A program made the translations under genes and the position numbers. Shown piece after piece: positions 53,866 through 62,811 of a stretch of 64,000 nucleotides of DNA. The stretch comes from Pseudomonas fluorescens (GTDB lineage: Bacteria > Pseudomonadota > Gammaproteobacteria > Pseudomonadales > Pseudomonadaceae): assembly GCF_005938625.1 (NCBI RefSeq), contig NZ_VCNJ01000004.1, positions 1 to 64,000 on the forward strand, in the 5' to 3' direction. Each line of letters starts with the position of its first letter. Within the stretch, counting starts at the first letter, position 1. The notes below the pieces were generated by a model. It saw nothing but the letters and a program-made list of their open reading frames with translations, did no database searches and was not told where the DNA came from.

Positions 53866-54033
53866 CGGTTCAATCCTTTAGGTATTTGTCTGAGCGGGTG
53901 TGCTGTTTCAGTGAGTTCAGATTAAACGCCGCAACTTAATTCACCCTTAAAACGCTGCACTCGATTGCGTCGTTTGTTCAATTAGCCCATGCAATGACAT
54001 TTCATGCTGTGCCTTCAATCAATGGAGGTGCAC

Positions 54034-54912
54034 ATGAAACGTATCGTTGCCGGGTTGTACGCGCCGCTGTTCTGGGGCGGTTTTATTGGCGGCGGGTTAT
54101 GGCTGGCGCAGTGGTCGGCGTTGTGGTTGTTGCCGCTGTTTGTTGCGGCGCTGTCGGTGTCGTTCGCGGCGGAATGGCTACTGCCTTATGAGACGGTCTG
54201 GAACCGCCCGGTAGGTGATCGTCGACGCGACATTCTGCATGCGCTGGTCAACGAGGCGTTGAGTGCGCTGGGCCTGCTGGCATTGCCCGGGCTGGTGGCG
54301 TTGCTGGCGATTGACGGTGTCTGGCCGAGAGGCTGGCCACTATGGCTGCAACTGGGTCTGGCAATTTTCATCGCCGACGCGGGTATCAGCCTGATGCATT
54401 ACGCCAGCCATCGCGTGGCGTGGTTGTGGCGATTACACGCGGTGCATCACAGTGTTGAACGGCTCTACGGTTTCAACGGTTTGATGAAACATCCTTTGCA
54501 TCAATTGCTGGAGGCGTCGGCTGGGCTGTTGCCGTTGCTGGTGCTGGGCATTCCTTTGCCGGTGGCGACGTTGCTGGCGTTTGCCATTGCGATTCAACTG
54601 TTGTTGCAGCATTCCAACGTCGATATGCGCGTCGGTTTCCTCCGGTGGGTTTTCGCCTGGGCGCCGCTGCACCGCTTCCATCACATGAAGTACGGACGCG
54701 CCGGTGACGTCAATTTCGCGCTGTTCTTCACCGTGTGGGATTGGTTGCTGGGCACTGGTTTTTACACCGAGGAGTATCGGATCGGGCAGGGCGATCTGGG
54801 CATTGGCAGCCGTCCGGATTTTCCCAGGGATTACATGGCGCAACTGCTTGATCCATTTGACTCGGTAACGCTGGTTGGCGAACCGACAGTGCCCGAGGCG
54901 CTGCGTCGTTGA
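54034..54912 (+). CDS. Sterol desaturase/fatty acid hydroxylase family protein
   Basis: A 292-residue integral-membrane di-iron protein. Histidine clusters HYASHR (about residue 129), HAVHHSVER (about 145) and HRFHHMKYGR (about 215) fit the fatty acid hydroxylase superfamily. Several membrane segments lie in residues 8-120 and 165-195. ATG 54034 follows TGGAGG. Lipid hydroxylation is probable; the substrate is unknown. It converges with an AraC gene. Confidence 0.85.
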   Translation: MKRIVAGLYAPLFWGGFIGGGLWLAQWSALWLLPLFVAALSVSFAAEWLLPYETVWNRPVGDRRRDILHALVNEALSALGLLALPGLVALLAIDGVWPRGWPLWLQLGLAIFIADAGISLMHYASHRVAWLWRLHAVHHSVERLYGFNGLMKHPLHQLLEASAGLLPLLVLGIPLPVATLLAFAIAIQLLLQHSNVDMRVGFLRWVFAWAPLHRFHHMKYGRAGDVNFALFFTVWDWLLGTGFYTEEYRIGQGDLGIGSRPDFPRDYMAQLLDPFDSVTLVGEPTVPEALRR

Positions 54913-54913
54913 A

Positions 54914-55597
54914 TCAGCTCAACAGTTTCAACTCGATGTGTTGAAGCGCCTGGCGAGCGGTGACTCCGAAGAGTTTTTTCAGGCTGCGCGAAAAGTGCGC
55001 CGAATCGGCAAACCCGGCAGCGTGCGCCGCCGTGGTCACCGGGCTACCCGCGAGAATCGCGGCCATGGCCATCCGTAAACGCCGCCACAGCACCAGCCTG
55101 CGCACCGGCAAACCGACCTGATCGACCAGCAGTCGTTGCAATTGGCTCAGGGACAAATTCGCTGAATCGGCCACCGAGCGGGCGGCGACTTTGCTGCCCA
55201 GCGAGGCATCGACGGCGGCCAGTGCACGTGCGATGCGCGGATCTTTCAATGAGCGACGCGGGCATTGGCGTAGCGTGAAATCGAGCGCAGCTAAAGACAG
55301 TTCGGCGTTGAAAACGGCTTCACGCAGTGTCTCAGCTTCGAACAGCAACGGCTCCGCATAAACACTGAACAGCGGATCCGGTGCATCAACGATTGCGTGA
55401 CGCACATTTGAAGCGATCAACAGCCGAGAGGTGCTGACAGTTTCGCCCTCAATCCATACCGTTGCCGGTCGCTCGGGGGCGAGGATGATCTGATGGGCAT
55501 AGTGGCAATGGGGTGCAGTGCGCCCCGACACTCCGTGGATCAGGCCATAGTCGTGCCCCAGCCAGAGGCGGCCTGTCCACTCGGTGTTTGCGGTCAT
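54914..55597 (-). CDS. AraC family transcriptional regulator
   Basis: A 227-residue regulator with an N-terminal cupin-like domain (about residues 1-110) and a C-terminal AraC double-HTH (about 125-220; VADSANLSLSQLQRLLVDQVGLPVRRLVLWRRLRMA and AGFADSAHFSRSLKKLFGVTARQ). It ends 1 base after the convergent desaturase gene. The glpQ stop directly adjoins its start, so it is probably read from the glpQ transcript. The target is unknown. Confidence 0.87.
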   Translation of the reverse strand: MTANTEWTGRLWLGHDYGLIHGVSGRTAPHCHYAHQIILAPERPATVWIEGETVSTSRLLIASNVRHAIVDAPDPLFSVYAEPLLFEAETLREAVFNAELSLAALDFTLRQCPRRSLKDPRIARALAAVDASLGSKVAARSVADSANLSLSQLQRLLVDQVGLPVRRLVLWRRLRMAMAAILAGSPVTTAAHAAGFADSAHFSRSLKKLFGVTARQALQHIELKLLS

Positions 55598-56725
55598 TCA
55601 GAAACCGTTGTTCTTCAACACCTGATCAACACTGGCGGCTGCCGGACGTTTGTAGAACTTCAACAGTTCGCTGGCGCGGTTGGTGAAGATACCGTCGACA
55701 CCGTCCGCCATGACTTTCTCGAAGTCCACCGGCTCATCAACGGTGTAAACGTGCACCAGCATGCCCTGGTCGTGGGTGTATTGGTTCATCCACGGTTGCA
55801 CCAGATCCGAATAGCTCTGATCGCCGCCCTTGGTCAGCTTCGCCGACGGACCGGTGCCGATGGCACCTTGAGCCTTGGCGTAGTCCACCCATTGCTTGAA
55901 TTCGGCTTCGGACTTCGGCTCTTGTTTGCCGTAGAAAACGTTTTTGTCCTTCTCGCCGGACTCGGCAAACGTCACCTTGGATTTCGGCTCGATGCTGCCT
56001 GCCCCAACCCACAACAGCAGAATCTTCGGCACTTGCGGCATTTCTTTTTCCAGCAGTTCGAGGCTGTTTTTCTCGAACGTCTGCAGGATCACCTTGCCTT
56101 TGCCCTGACCAACACCCAGCGCACTTTTTGCCAGTTTCGAACCGGCCGGGCTCAGCCAGCCGCGATCCTGCAGTTTTTCCTTGAGGTCTTTCTCGATCCC
56201 GGGAAACAACTGCGGTTCTTTGGTTTCGATGTACAAGCCTGGCTTGTGTTGCGGATTGGCCTGGGCGATGTCGATGATTTCATCGAGAGTCAGAATTTTC
56301 AGCCCGGCGTAGGACGGGCGGGCGCGATCCGGATACTTGGTGTTGAACCAGCTGCCGGCGTCGAGGGTTTTCAGTTCGGCCATGGTGAACGCGGTGGCCG
56401 AGGCATCCTTGCGCTCTGGAAACTTGCTGGCGACGTCGGTAGTGCGTTGCAGGTTGTCGTCGTGCAGGGCGAACAGCACGCCGTCCTTGCTGCGCTGCAA
56501 ATCCATTTCCAGGTAGTCGGCCCCCAGATCACGCGCCAGTTTGTAGGAGGCAGCGGTGGATTCCGGCGCATCGAAAGAGGCGCCACGGTGGGCGATCACT
56601 GCTGGGTGCGGGATGCCGTGGGCCGCAGCAACTGCGTCGGGATCAGTCTGACTGGCGGCGTGCGCCTGACCGAGGCCGAGCAGCAGGCTCAGGACCAGAG
56701 CGCTTTTGGTGAAAGTAGCGGGCAT
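55598..56725 (-). CDS. glpQ: Periplasmic glycerophosphodiester phosphodiesterase
   Basis: A 375-residue GDPD-family enzyme that hydrolyses glycerophosphodiesters to glycerol-3-phosphate and an alcohol. Signal peptide residues 1-24 (SALVLSLLLGLGQAHAA). Catalytic stretch VIAHRGASFDAPESTAASY (about 43-61) with the active-site His/Arg and metal Glu, then YLEMDLQRSKDGVLFALHDDNLQRTT (about 71-96). ATG 56725 has AAGGA 8 bases upstream. Located directly upstream of the AraC gene. Confidence 0.92.
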   Translation of the reverse strand: MPATFTKSALVLSLLLGLGQAHAASQTDPDAVAAAHGIPHPAVIAHRGASFDAPESTAASYKLARDLGADYLEMDLQRSKDGVLFALHDDNLQRTTDVASKFPERKDASATAFTMAELKTLDAGSWFNTKYPDRARPSYAGLKILTLDEIIDIAQANPQHKPGLYIETKEPQLFPGIEKDLKEKLQDRGWLSPAGSKLAKSALGVGQGKGKVILQTFEKNSLELLEKEMPQVPKILLLWVGAGSIEPKSKVTFAESGEKDKNVFYGKQEPKSEAEFKQWVDYAKAQGAIGTGPSAKLTKGGDQSYSDLVQPWMNQYTHDQGMLVHVYTVDEPVDFEKVMADGVDGIFTNRASELLKFYKRPAAASVDQVLKNNGF

Positions 56726-56946
56726 GTTCGAGTTCCTTTCGCAGGGCATTTTCAAAGACGTACCTTTTAACAACTGAATCGATCGCGTGCTATCGCCAGA
56801 CCGACATAAACGTATTAAAAGCGATTTTTCCTGCACTTTTGTGGCGCGGTTTGCAGTACGCTTGCCCACGGCAGACGCTCCGGCAGAGGGCGCGCCGTGC
56901 TGTTGCCCTGCGTGTAAACCATCGATCATTTTTCGTGAGGTTTACC

Positions 56947-57273
56947 ATGCGCATCACCTCTCAACTCATCTGCCAGGCCGCCGACGATCTCAAGGGGTTT
57001 GTCGGCCTTAACCGCAAAACCGGTCAGTACATCGTGCGCTTCAGCGAAGATTCGTTCGGCATGGACGTGGCCGATGACGGCATTATTCCTGTGAATGAAT
57101 TCGTCTGGGCCCCAGCGACAGCGCAGACCATGACGCTTAAACGCGAGTTGATTCAGTTGTTGCTGGATCAGAATATCGATGACCGGATCAACATCACCGA
57201 GCCGCTGCGCGTTTATATGAGCAAGGTTGAAGTGCCGGAGATTGAGGCGGTGCGCAGTCTGGTGCGCGGCTGA
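56947..57273 (+). CDS. Conserved hypothetical protein
   Basis: A 108-residue soluble protein (MRITSQLICQAADDLKGFVG...). Sequence is evenly charged, with FSEDSFGMDVADDGIIPVNEFVW in the middle and a helical C terminus. ATG 56947 follows GTGAGG; the frame runs 36 codons further upstream without a plausible start. Divergent from glpQ. I do not recognise the family. Confidence 0.72.
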   Translation: MRITSQLICQAADDLKGFVGLNRKTGQYIVRFSEDSFGMDVADDGIIPVNEFVWAPATAQTMTLKRELIQLLLDQNIDDRINITEPLRVYMSKVEVPEIEAVRSLVRG

Positions 57274-57298
57274 GACGCTCTGTGACAGTGCTGGCCTC

Positions 57299-57373
57299 TT
57301 CGCGAGCAAGCTCGCTCCCACATTGGATCTGCGTCGATCACAAATCCATTGTGGGAGCGAGCTTGCTCGCGAA
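57299..57373. repeat. REPIN, family A variant, inverted order
   Basis: TTCGCGAGCAAGCTCGCTCCCAC then GTGGGAGCGAGCTTGCTCGCG, arms facing outward, 25 bases after the hypothetical gene. Confidence 0.85.
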
Positions 57374-57398
57374 GGCGGCCGAAAGTATGACCCTGCAA

Positions 57399-57704
57399 TT
57401 ACTGGCTGAACCGATACTCACGCTCAACCCGGCACACCCGCGTATGAAACGCCGAATACCATTCCGAGCGCCCACGCGCTTGAATCACCCGATGCTCAGG
57501 ATGCTGCCGCCACGCCAGAATCGCCGCTTCGCTGTCCCAGTACGACACCGTAATCCCGACGCCATCGGCTCCTCGAACCGACTCGACCCCAAGAAACCCC
57601 GGCTGCTCACTCACCAACGCGGCCATACGCTCAGCCGCCTCGGCATACCCGTTGTCACCCTCGGTTCGAGTCGACGTAAAAATCACCGCAAAGCAATCAG
57701 TCAT
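57399..57704 (-). CDS. Antibiotic biosynthesis monooxygenase (ABM) domain protein
   Basis: A 101-residue dimeric alpha+beta-barrel protein of the ABM/YgiN type: FAVIFTSTRTE (strand 1), MAALVSEQPGFLGVESVRG, then ISYWDSEAAILAWRQHPEH-like VSYWDSEAAILAWRQHPEH (about residues 56-74). Some relatives are quinol monooxygenases; function here is open. It starts within the last bases of the amidotransferase-like gene (TGATG), so the two are translationally coupled. Confidence 0.83.
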   Translation of the reverse strand: MTDCFAVIFTSTRTEGDNGYAEAAERMAALVSEQPGFLGVESVRGADGVGITVSYWDSEAAILAWRQHPEHRVIQARGRSEWYSAFHTRVCRVEREYRFSQ

Positions 57705-58408
57705 CAACGTGACTCCACACAAGCTTCAACAAACGCGCGCACCAGCGGCGGCATCTGCCCTTTGAGCGCAGCACGTTCCGGCTGAAACAGTGTCGCGACA
57801 AAAAAACGGTGATCCTTGAGTTCAATCGCGCGTAAATCCCCTGACGAATCATGACCGACAGCTTGTAGCCGATCATTCAACAGTTCCCTTTCGAACAGCG
57901 GATTCACACCGAAGCGGCAGCGATAACCTTCACGAATCTGCGACGTTTCGTACGCCTTGGCGATCAACGAGTCGGGAACCAAGTGAATACTGTCCACCGC
58001 TTCGACCAGCGCACAGGTCAACGGCGTGAGTACCGCGCGGTCAAAGTCGGGCGATGTTTCACCGTGTTCCGCATCCGTCCAGCCCAGCACGTTGCGGGAA
58101 AATTCCAGCACGGCATGCTGAAAACCGCCACAGGTACCGAGGAAAGGGCGCTGCTGTTCGCGGGCAAAACGGATCGCGCGCAGTGCGCCGGCTTCACTTT
58201 TGTAGGGGCTGGCCGGTACACACCAGAAACCGTCGAAGTGCCTGAGTGGCTTATCGGCGTGGATCTGCTCGGTGGGCAACCATTCGAATTGCACGTTGCG
58301 GTTGAGGTGTTCGGCGACCAGACCGAGGGCGAAGGGAATGGCTTGGTGGGCGGTGACCTGCGGGTCGTAATCGCCGATCAGAGCGATAAGGATGGCGCTG
58401 TTTTCCAT
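57704..58408 (-). CDS. CTP-synthase-like glutamine amidotransferase domain protein
   Basis: A 234-residue stand-alone class I amidotransferase domain resembling the C-terminal part of CTP synthase. The nucleophile elbow FLGTCGGFQH holds the Cys (about residue 98). Near the C terminus the usual QFHPE reads LFQPE, so the catalytic His is replaced by Gln while Glu is kept. It may bind rather than hydrolyse glutamine, or use another base. The family name CTP synthase C-terminal region-related (seleno)protein, as I recall it, fits. Start 58408 behind AGGGAAA. Confidence 0.82.
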   Translation of the reverse strand: MENSAILIALIGDYDPQVTAHQAIPFALGLVAEHLNRNVQFEWLPTEQIHADKPLRHFDGFWCVPASPYKSEAGALRAIRFAREQQRPFLGTCGGFQHAVLEFSRNVLGWTDAEHGETSPDFDRAVLTPLTCALVEAVDSIHLVPDSLIAKAYETSQIREGYRCRFGVNPLFERELLNDRLQAVGHDSSGDLRAIELKDHRFFVATLFQPERAALKGQMPPLVRAFVEACVESR

Positions 58409-58486
58409 GGGATTTCCCTGCGCTTGTTGATTGATGGCACTCACTATAGATTGGCGTTCACGCACTCAATATGGGCGTTTACCCAA

Positions 58487-59365
58487 GTGATCAATGCAGC
58501 GACGCACTATCAGCTCGACTACCCCGATCTGGCCCTGATTCTCGCCCTGGTGCGAGGCGGCTCTCTGGCCCGCGCTTCACAGCTGTTGAAGGTCGACGTG
58601 TCGACGGTGTTTCGTGCCGTGCGCCGTCTCGAAGCTGCACTCGGTCAGCAACTGTTCGAAAAAAGCCGCGCCGGTTACCTGCCGACAACCCTCGCGCAAA
58701 CACTGGCCGAGCAAGCCGAACGCGCCGAACAGGCACTGGAGGCCGCGCGCGTTGGTGTGGAGCAGGGCGGCGAAGTGGTCAGCGGCACGGTGCGCCTGAC
58801 CTGCACTGATTCTGTGTTGCAAGGCTTGCTGCTGCCAGCACTGGCGCAGTTCATGCCGAATTACCCTGCGTTGACCATCGAACTGAGCACCTCCAACGAT
58901 TTCGCCAATCTCAGCCGTCGCGATGCCGACATCGCCCTGCGCCTGACGCGTACGCCGCCGGAGCATCTGGTCGGACGGCAACTGGCGAAGATTTCCTACC
59001 GGGTCTGCGCCAGTACGCGCTATCTGCAGAACGTCGATCGCAACAATCTCGCTGCGCTGACCTGGATCGCCCCGGATGACTTCCTGCCGGATCACCCGAC
59101 CATCGCCTGGCGTCGGCAACACCTTCCCGGCGTGACCCCAGGCTATCGCTGCAACAGCATGTTGTCAGTCACGGAGCTGGTTCGCGCAGGCCTCGGTGTG
59201 GCGGCATTGCCGGACTTTCTGATCACCGACGGTTTACAGGCATTGAGCGAGCCGTTGCACGGTTACGACACCGCGCTGTGGCTGCTGACCCGCCCGGATT
59301 GCCGGGCCTTGCGCTCGGTGGTGACGTTGTTCGATGAATTGGGGCGGGCGCTGCGGTTGCCGTGA
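58487..59365 (+). CDS. LysR family regulator
   Basis: A 292-residue LTTR with a GTG start at 58487 (no better ATG before the HTH). HTH at about residues 20-50 (RGGSLARASQLLKVDVSTVFRAVRRLE), effector domain from about 92 (GTVRLTCTDSVLQGLLLPAL). The frame is open far upstream, antisense to the amidotransferase-like gene. It is divergent from that gene (78-base gap) and is its likely regulator. It overlaps no other gene and ends 1 base before the convergent DUF1003 gene. Confidence 0.82.
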   Translation: MINAATHYQLDYPDLALILALVRGGSLARASQLLKVDVSTVFRAVRRLEAALGQQLFEKSRAGYLPTTLAQTLAEQAERAEQALEAARVGVEQGGEVVSGTVRLTCTDSVLQGLLLPALAQFMPNYPALTIELSTSNDFANLSRRDADIALRLTRTPPEHLVGRQLAKISYRVCASTRYLQNVDRNNLAALTWIAPDDFLPDHPTIAWRRQHLPGVTPGYRCNSMLSVTELVRAGLGVAALPDFLITDGLQALSEPLHGYDTALWLLTRPDCRALRSVVTLFDELGRALRLP

Positions 59366-59899
59366 TCAGCGCTGCGGGTTCTGGCGCATGTGATCGTGCA
59401 ACTCGCTGGTCAGGCTGGCGATGCGTTCGGTGAGGTTTTTGGTCATCTCGGTGAGGCGGGTGTTCTGCTCCAGTAGTTCAAGCAGTTGCGCGGTGTTCTT
59501 CGCCGCTTGGGCCTGACGCTCGGTATTGGCCTGTGCCAGCGCTTCACGGTGTTGCGCGTCGGCATCGGCCTGCGCCTTGTCGCGGGCGGCCTGACGGGTT
59601 TGTGCCAACAGAATCAACGGCGCGGCGTAGGCCGATTGCAGGCTGAAGGCGAGGTTCAACAGAATGAACGGGTAGACATCGAAGGTGGTCACGCCAAACG
59701 CGTTGAGACAGACCCACAACAGCACAATCAGGGTTTGCGCACCGAGGAACATCGGCGTACCGAAGAAACGCGCAAACGCCTCGGCACGCAGAGCGAATTT
59801 GTCGTTGCCGAAAGTGGTGCTGAGGTGGGCGTGGGGGCGGTGGAAGCGCAGGTGATCGACGGGAGCTGTTTCTGGCGATGCGGGTTTTTCAGTGGTCAT
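59366..59899 (-). CDS. DUF1003 family membrane protein
   Basis: A 177-residue inner-membrane protein. Two hydrophobic segments at about residues 52-72 and 77-100 (the family stretch is FDVYPFILLNLAFSLQSAYAAPLILLAQ), followed by a long charged coiled coil (residues 100-170). Function unknown. Convergent with the LysR gene, with no intergenic bases. Confidence 0.88.
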   Translation of the reverse strand: MTTEKPASPETAPVDHLRFHRPHAHLSTTFGNDKFALRAEAFARFFGTPMFLGAQTLIVLLWVCLNAFGVTTFDVYPFILLNLAFSLQSAYAAPLILLAQTRQAARDKAQADADAQHREALAQANTERQAQAAKNTAQLLELLEQNTRLTEMTKNLTERIASLTSELHDHMRQNPQR

Positions 59900-59962
59900 G
59901 GTGCACTCGGCAGGGCGTGGGACGTGTCGTCACTATAGCCCTGCGTTGTGGCGACCGGCCCT

Positions 59963-60053
59963 TTCGCGAGCAAGCTCGCTCCCACAGGATCAGCGGTCGG
60001 CACACAAAAATAGTGGTCGACTCAATCTCTGTGGGAGCGAGCTTGCTCGCGAA
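59963..60053. repeat. REPIN, family A variant, inverted order
   Basis: TTCGCGAGCAAGCTCGCTCCCAC and GTGGGAGCGAGCTTGCTCGCG with arms facing outward, between the DUF1003 gene and the transducer. Confidence 0.85.
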
Positions 60054-60077
60054 GGCAACGACGCGGTCTACCTGCCT

Positions 60078-61397
60078 TTAACCCGGGGCCCGCTCATTGG
60101 CAAACATGCTCACCGCATCCACCGCCTCACTGGCGCCATCGCGAATCTGCAAGATCACCGTGCCCGCCTGATTCGCCAACTCGACCCCTTCAGCCGCGCG
60201 ACCCCGGGTGCCTTCCATGCTCTTGATGGCCTGGCGGGTCTCGTTCTGGATCAGACCGATCATGTTGGAGATCTCTGCCGTCGAACCACTGGTTCGAGCC
60301 GCCAATTGCCGCACTTCGTCAGCGACCACGGCAAAACCGCGACCCTGTTCACCGGCGCGCGCTGCCTCAATCGCGGCATTCAGCGCCAACAAATTAGTCT
60401 GGTCGGCAATCGCGCGGATGGTGTTGACGATGGCGGTGATCTGCTCGGAGCGTTCCCCCAGTTGTGCAATCAGCGTTGAAGACTCGGCAATGTCTTCGGC
60501 GATTTCACGCATTTCACTGGCGGCTTGCTGGATCACCTGCGTACCTTGTTCGGCGACTTTTCGCGTCGCTACCGAGATGTGATACGCCGCGCTGGCACTG
60601 CGTGCGTCCTGCTCGTGTTGCTCGACTCGGGCGGTCACATCAGAAGCGAACTTCACCACTTTGCACAAGCGCCCGGCCGCATCGTAAACCGGGTTGTAGT
60701 TGGCTTCGAGCCACACCGTTTGCCCGCGTTTATCCACGCGCTCGAACTGGCCCTGGAAAAGCTCGCCCTGATTCAAACGTCGCCAGAAATCCTCATAGGC
60801 GCTGCTGTTGACCAGTGCCGGCGTGCAGAACAAACGGTGGTGTTTGCCTTTCAGCTCGGCGAGGGTGTAACCCATGCGCGTCAGAAAATTCTGATTGGCC
60901 GTAAGAATACTGCCGTCGAGACTGAATTCAATGACCGCCATGGCCCGGTCAATCGCTTGCAACTTGGCATTGGCCTCACTTTCCTGCTGCACCTTGGCGG
61001 TCACGTCCAAGGCGTACTTGACCACTTTTACGACGCGTCCCGAGGCGTCCTTGATCGGGTTATAGCTGGCCTCAAGCCAGATCGGCTGGCCTTTGCCGTC
61101 GACTCGTTCAAACGTACCGGACTGAAACTGGCCGTTTTTCAGGCGAGACCACAAATCCGTGTACTGAGCACTACGCCCGAACTCTGGTGTGCAAAAGCGC
61201 CGATGCGGTTGGCCGATCGCTTGTTCGGCGGTGTAACCCATGGTCTTGAGAAAGTTGTCATTGGCACGCAGCACCACGCCATCGAGGTCGAACTCGATCA
61301 CCGCCATCGAGCGATTGATCGCGTCGAGCAAGCCGGCTTGTTCGGTGAGGGTGCGCTGAAGGTCATCGACGACGGCTTTGTGGCGATTGAAGAACAT
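60078..61397 (-). CDS. BdlA-like cytosolic chemotaxis transducer (PAS-PAS-MCP), paralogue 2
   Basis: A 439-residue soluble transducer: PAS 1 at about residues 22-130, PAS 2 at about 145-255, each containing MAVIEF and NDNFL/NQNFL motifs and a PAC strand [13 protein letters not shown], then a short signalling tip [34 protein letters not shown] (about 350-383). Same length and layout as the protein at 28676-29995, so a duplication within 32 kb. It lies beside a diguanylate cyclase gene, which fits a BdlA-type role in c-di-GMP-linked dispersal; inferred from architecture. Confidence 0.87.
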   Translation of the reverse strand: MFFNRHKAVVDDLQRTLTEQAGLLDAINRSMAVIEFDLDGVVLRANDNFLKTMGYTAEQAIGQPHRRFCTPEFGRSAQYTDLWSRLKNGQFQSGTFERVDGKGQPIWLEASYNPIKDASGRVVKVVKYALDVTAKVQQESEANAKLQAIDRAMAVIEFSLDGSILTANQNFLTRMGYTLAELKGKHHRLFCTPALVNSSAYEDFWRRLNQGELFQGQFERVDKRGQTVWLEANYNPVYDAAGRLCKVVKFASDVTARVEQHEQDARSASAAYHISVATRKVAEQGTQVIQQAASEMREIAEDIAESSTLIAQLGERSEQITAIVNTIRAIADQTNLLALNAAIEAARAGEQGRGFAVVADEVRQLAARTSGSTAEISNMIGLIQNETRQAIKSMEGTRGRAAEGVELANQAGTVILQIRDGASEAVDAVSMFANERAPG

Positions 61398-61527
61398 GCT
61401 CGCAGTACTCTGGAAGTGGGGAAGATCGAGGATTCAGTCCCTATTTCCGCGCTGGCAGACCGAATGCGCGGGCGGCATTCGGCGGTGACTGCTCAATGCC
61501 AGCATTCCTTAACTGGCAGATGGCTAC

Positions 61528-61583
61528 TTATACAAAACTTCATAAAGTTGTACAAGAAAGTAATTATTTGTAATTTTGTATAA
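61528..61583. promoter_or_regulatory. AT-rich inverted repeat cluster upstream of the second BdlA-like gene
   Basis: TTATACAAAA (61528-61537) and TTTTGTATAA (61574-61583) form a perfect 10-bp dyad, with the palindrome TTGTACAA (61548-61555) between them. The region is far richer in A and T than its surroundings and lies upstream of the transducer and at the end of the diguanylate cyclase gene. A multi-site operator is plausible. Confidence 0.5.
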
Positions 61584-61587
61584 CTTT

Positions 61588-62655
61588 TTAGGCGCTGGTG
61601 TTGTCTGTCGCGGTACGGCTCAAGGCCACGCTGATAGTGTTGCGGCCCGTATGTTTGGCGGTGTACAGCGCTTTATCGGCATCGTCCAGCCAGTCGAGGG
61701 CATCCTTGTACAAAGGCTGATACCGCGCCAAACCGATACTCAGACCCACTCGCAACCCTGACACCTGCGGATGACGATACTGCTGCAGTGCCTCGCGCAA
61801 CTGCTCCATCAGCGCTTCAGCCTTGTGCAGCGGCAGTGTCGGCAGGATCACGCAGAACTCGTCACCGCCGTAGCGTCCGGCCAACTCGTGTTGATCGAGC
61901 AGGCATTTGAGGTCGTGACTCAATTGCCGCAGCACCGCATCGCCAACGATGTGCCCGAAGCTGTCGTTGATGTCCTTGAAATGGTCAATGTCGATCAACG
62001 CCAGCGTGGCTGGGCTGTTGTGTTGGCGGCACTGCTGGAACTTCAGGTGCAACAGGTCCTTCCAGGCACCGTGGTTGAGCAGGCCGGTAAGACTGTCGGT
62101 ACGGCTGAGGGCGCTCAGCGCGCGTTTGTGTTGGGAGAGTTTGATCGCCAGGCGATAACAGACCATGCCCAGCGCCAGCGGATAAAGAGTAAGCATCGGC
62201 AGGCACGCCCAGACTTGCTCCTGGGTCATCGTCAGGCTGAATTTGACACCAAAGATCATCCAGCCCAGCAATACGCCGGCGAGTTGGGCGAGGGCGCCGA
62301 ACACGAACAACCGATAGCCACCGGCGGCGACGTTGTTCATGGTCATCATCGACAGGATCGTCACGGTGGTCAGCGGACTGAACTGAAAACTCGCCGCCCA
62401 AAATCCCCCGCATAGCGAGTCGTACAATAAATTGCGGCGTTCAGCCTGATACGGGAACGCCGAGCGAGTGGAGAGCTGATAAGCCAGATGTGGCCAGGCG
62501 AAGCCGTTGAACAACAACAGTCCCCAGATCCAGCCGGGCATGTTCAGCGGATACAACGCAGCACCGACGCTGAAGAAACCGATCCCCAGACCGATGGCCC
62601 TGGGCAGGTAAATGCGTCGGGCGAATGACAAGCCTTTGCCGCGTTGGTTTTCCAT
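61588..62655 (-). CDS. Diguanylate cyclase with MASE2 membrane sensor
   Basis: A 355-residue enzyme making c-di-GMP from two GTP. N-terminal MASE2-type domain with about four to five membrane helices (residues 15-165), then a GGDEF domain (about 185-345) with an intact active site RYGGDEF and DIDHFKDINDSFGH. The usual RxxD inhibitory site before GGDEF is not obvious (CLLDQHELAGRYGGDEF). ATG 62655 is preferred for its GCAGGG site; ATG 62676 adds 7 residues. Same strand as, and directly upstream of, the BdlA-like gene. Confidence 0.9.
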   Translation of the reverse strand: MENQRGKGLSFARRIYLPRAIGLGIGFFSVGAALYPLNMPGWIWGLLLFNGFAWPHLAYQLSTRSAFPYQAERRNLLYDSLCGGFWAASFQFSPLTTVTILSMMTMNNVAAGGYRLFVFGALAQLAGVLLGWMIFGVKFSLTMTQEQVWACLPMLTLYPLALGMVCYRLAIKLSQHKRALSALSRTDSLTGLLNHGAWKDLLHLKFQQCRQHNSPATLALIDIDHFKDINDSFGHIVGDAVLRQLSHDLKCLLDQHELAGRYGGDEFCVILPTLPLHKAEALMEQLREALQQYRHPQVSGLRVGLSIGLARYQPLYKDALDWLDDADKALYTAKHTGRNTISVALSRTATDNTSA

Positions 62656-62741
62656 GATGCCCTGCGCGAAATTCATCCTGAAATACTTTGCAGTATTTTC
62701 TCAGGCTAACCGTTCGTCGGTCGATTGTCGGACATTGTCAT

Positions 62742-62759
62742 TTATTCCAACGGGAATAA
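62742..62759. promoter_or_regulatory. Inverted repeat upstream of the diguanylate cyclase
   Basis: TTATTCC-AACG-GGAATAA, perfect 7-bp arms, about 90 bases before the cyclase start and after the TetR stop. No T tract follows, so an operator is more likely than a terminator. Confidence 0.45.
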
Positions 62760-62811
62760 TCAGTGTCCTTCCGAGCCATTTAATCAGTGGCTCGCGCAGG
62801 AGAAGGGCGAT

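Noticed and set aside
57983..58486. N-terminal extension of the LysR gene by 168 codons
   Set aside because: It is antisense to the amidotransferase-like gene and lies before the normal LTTR start.
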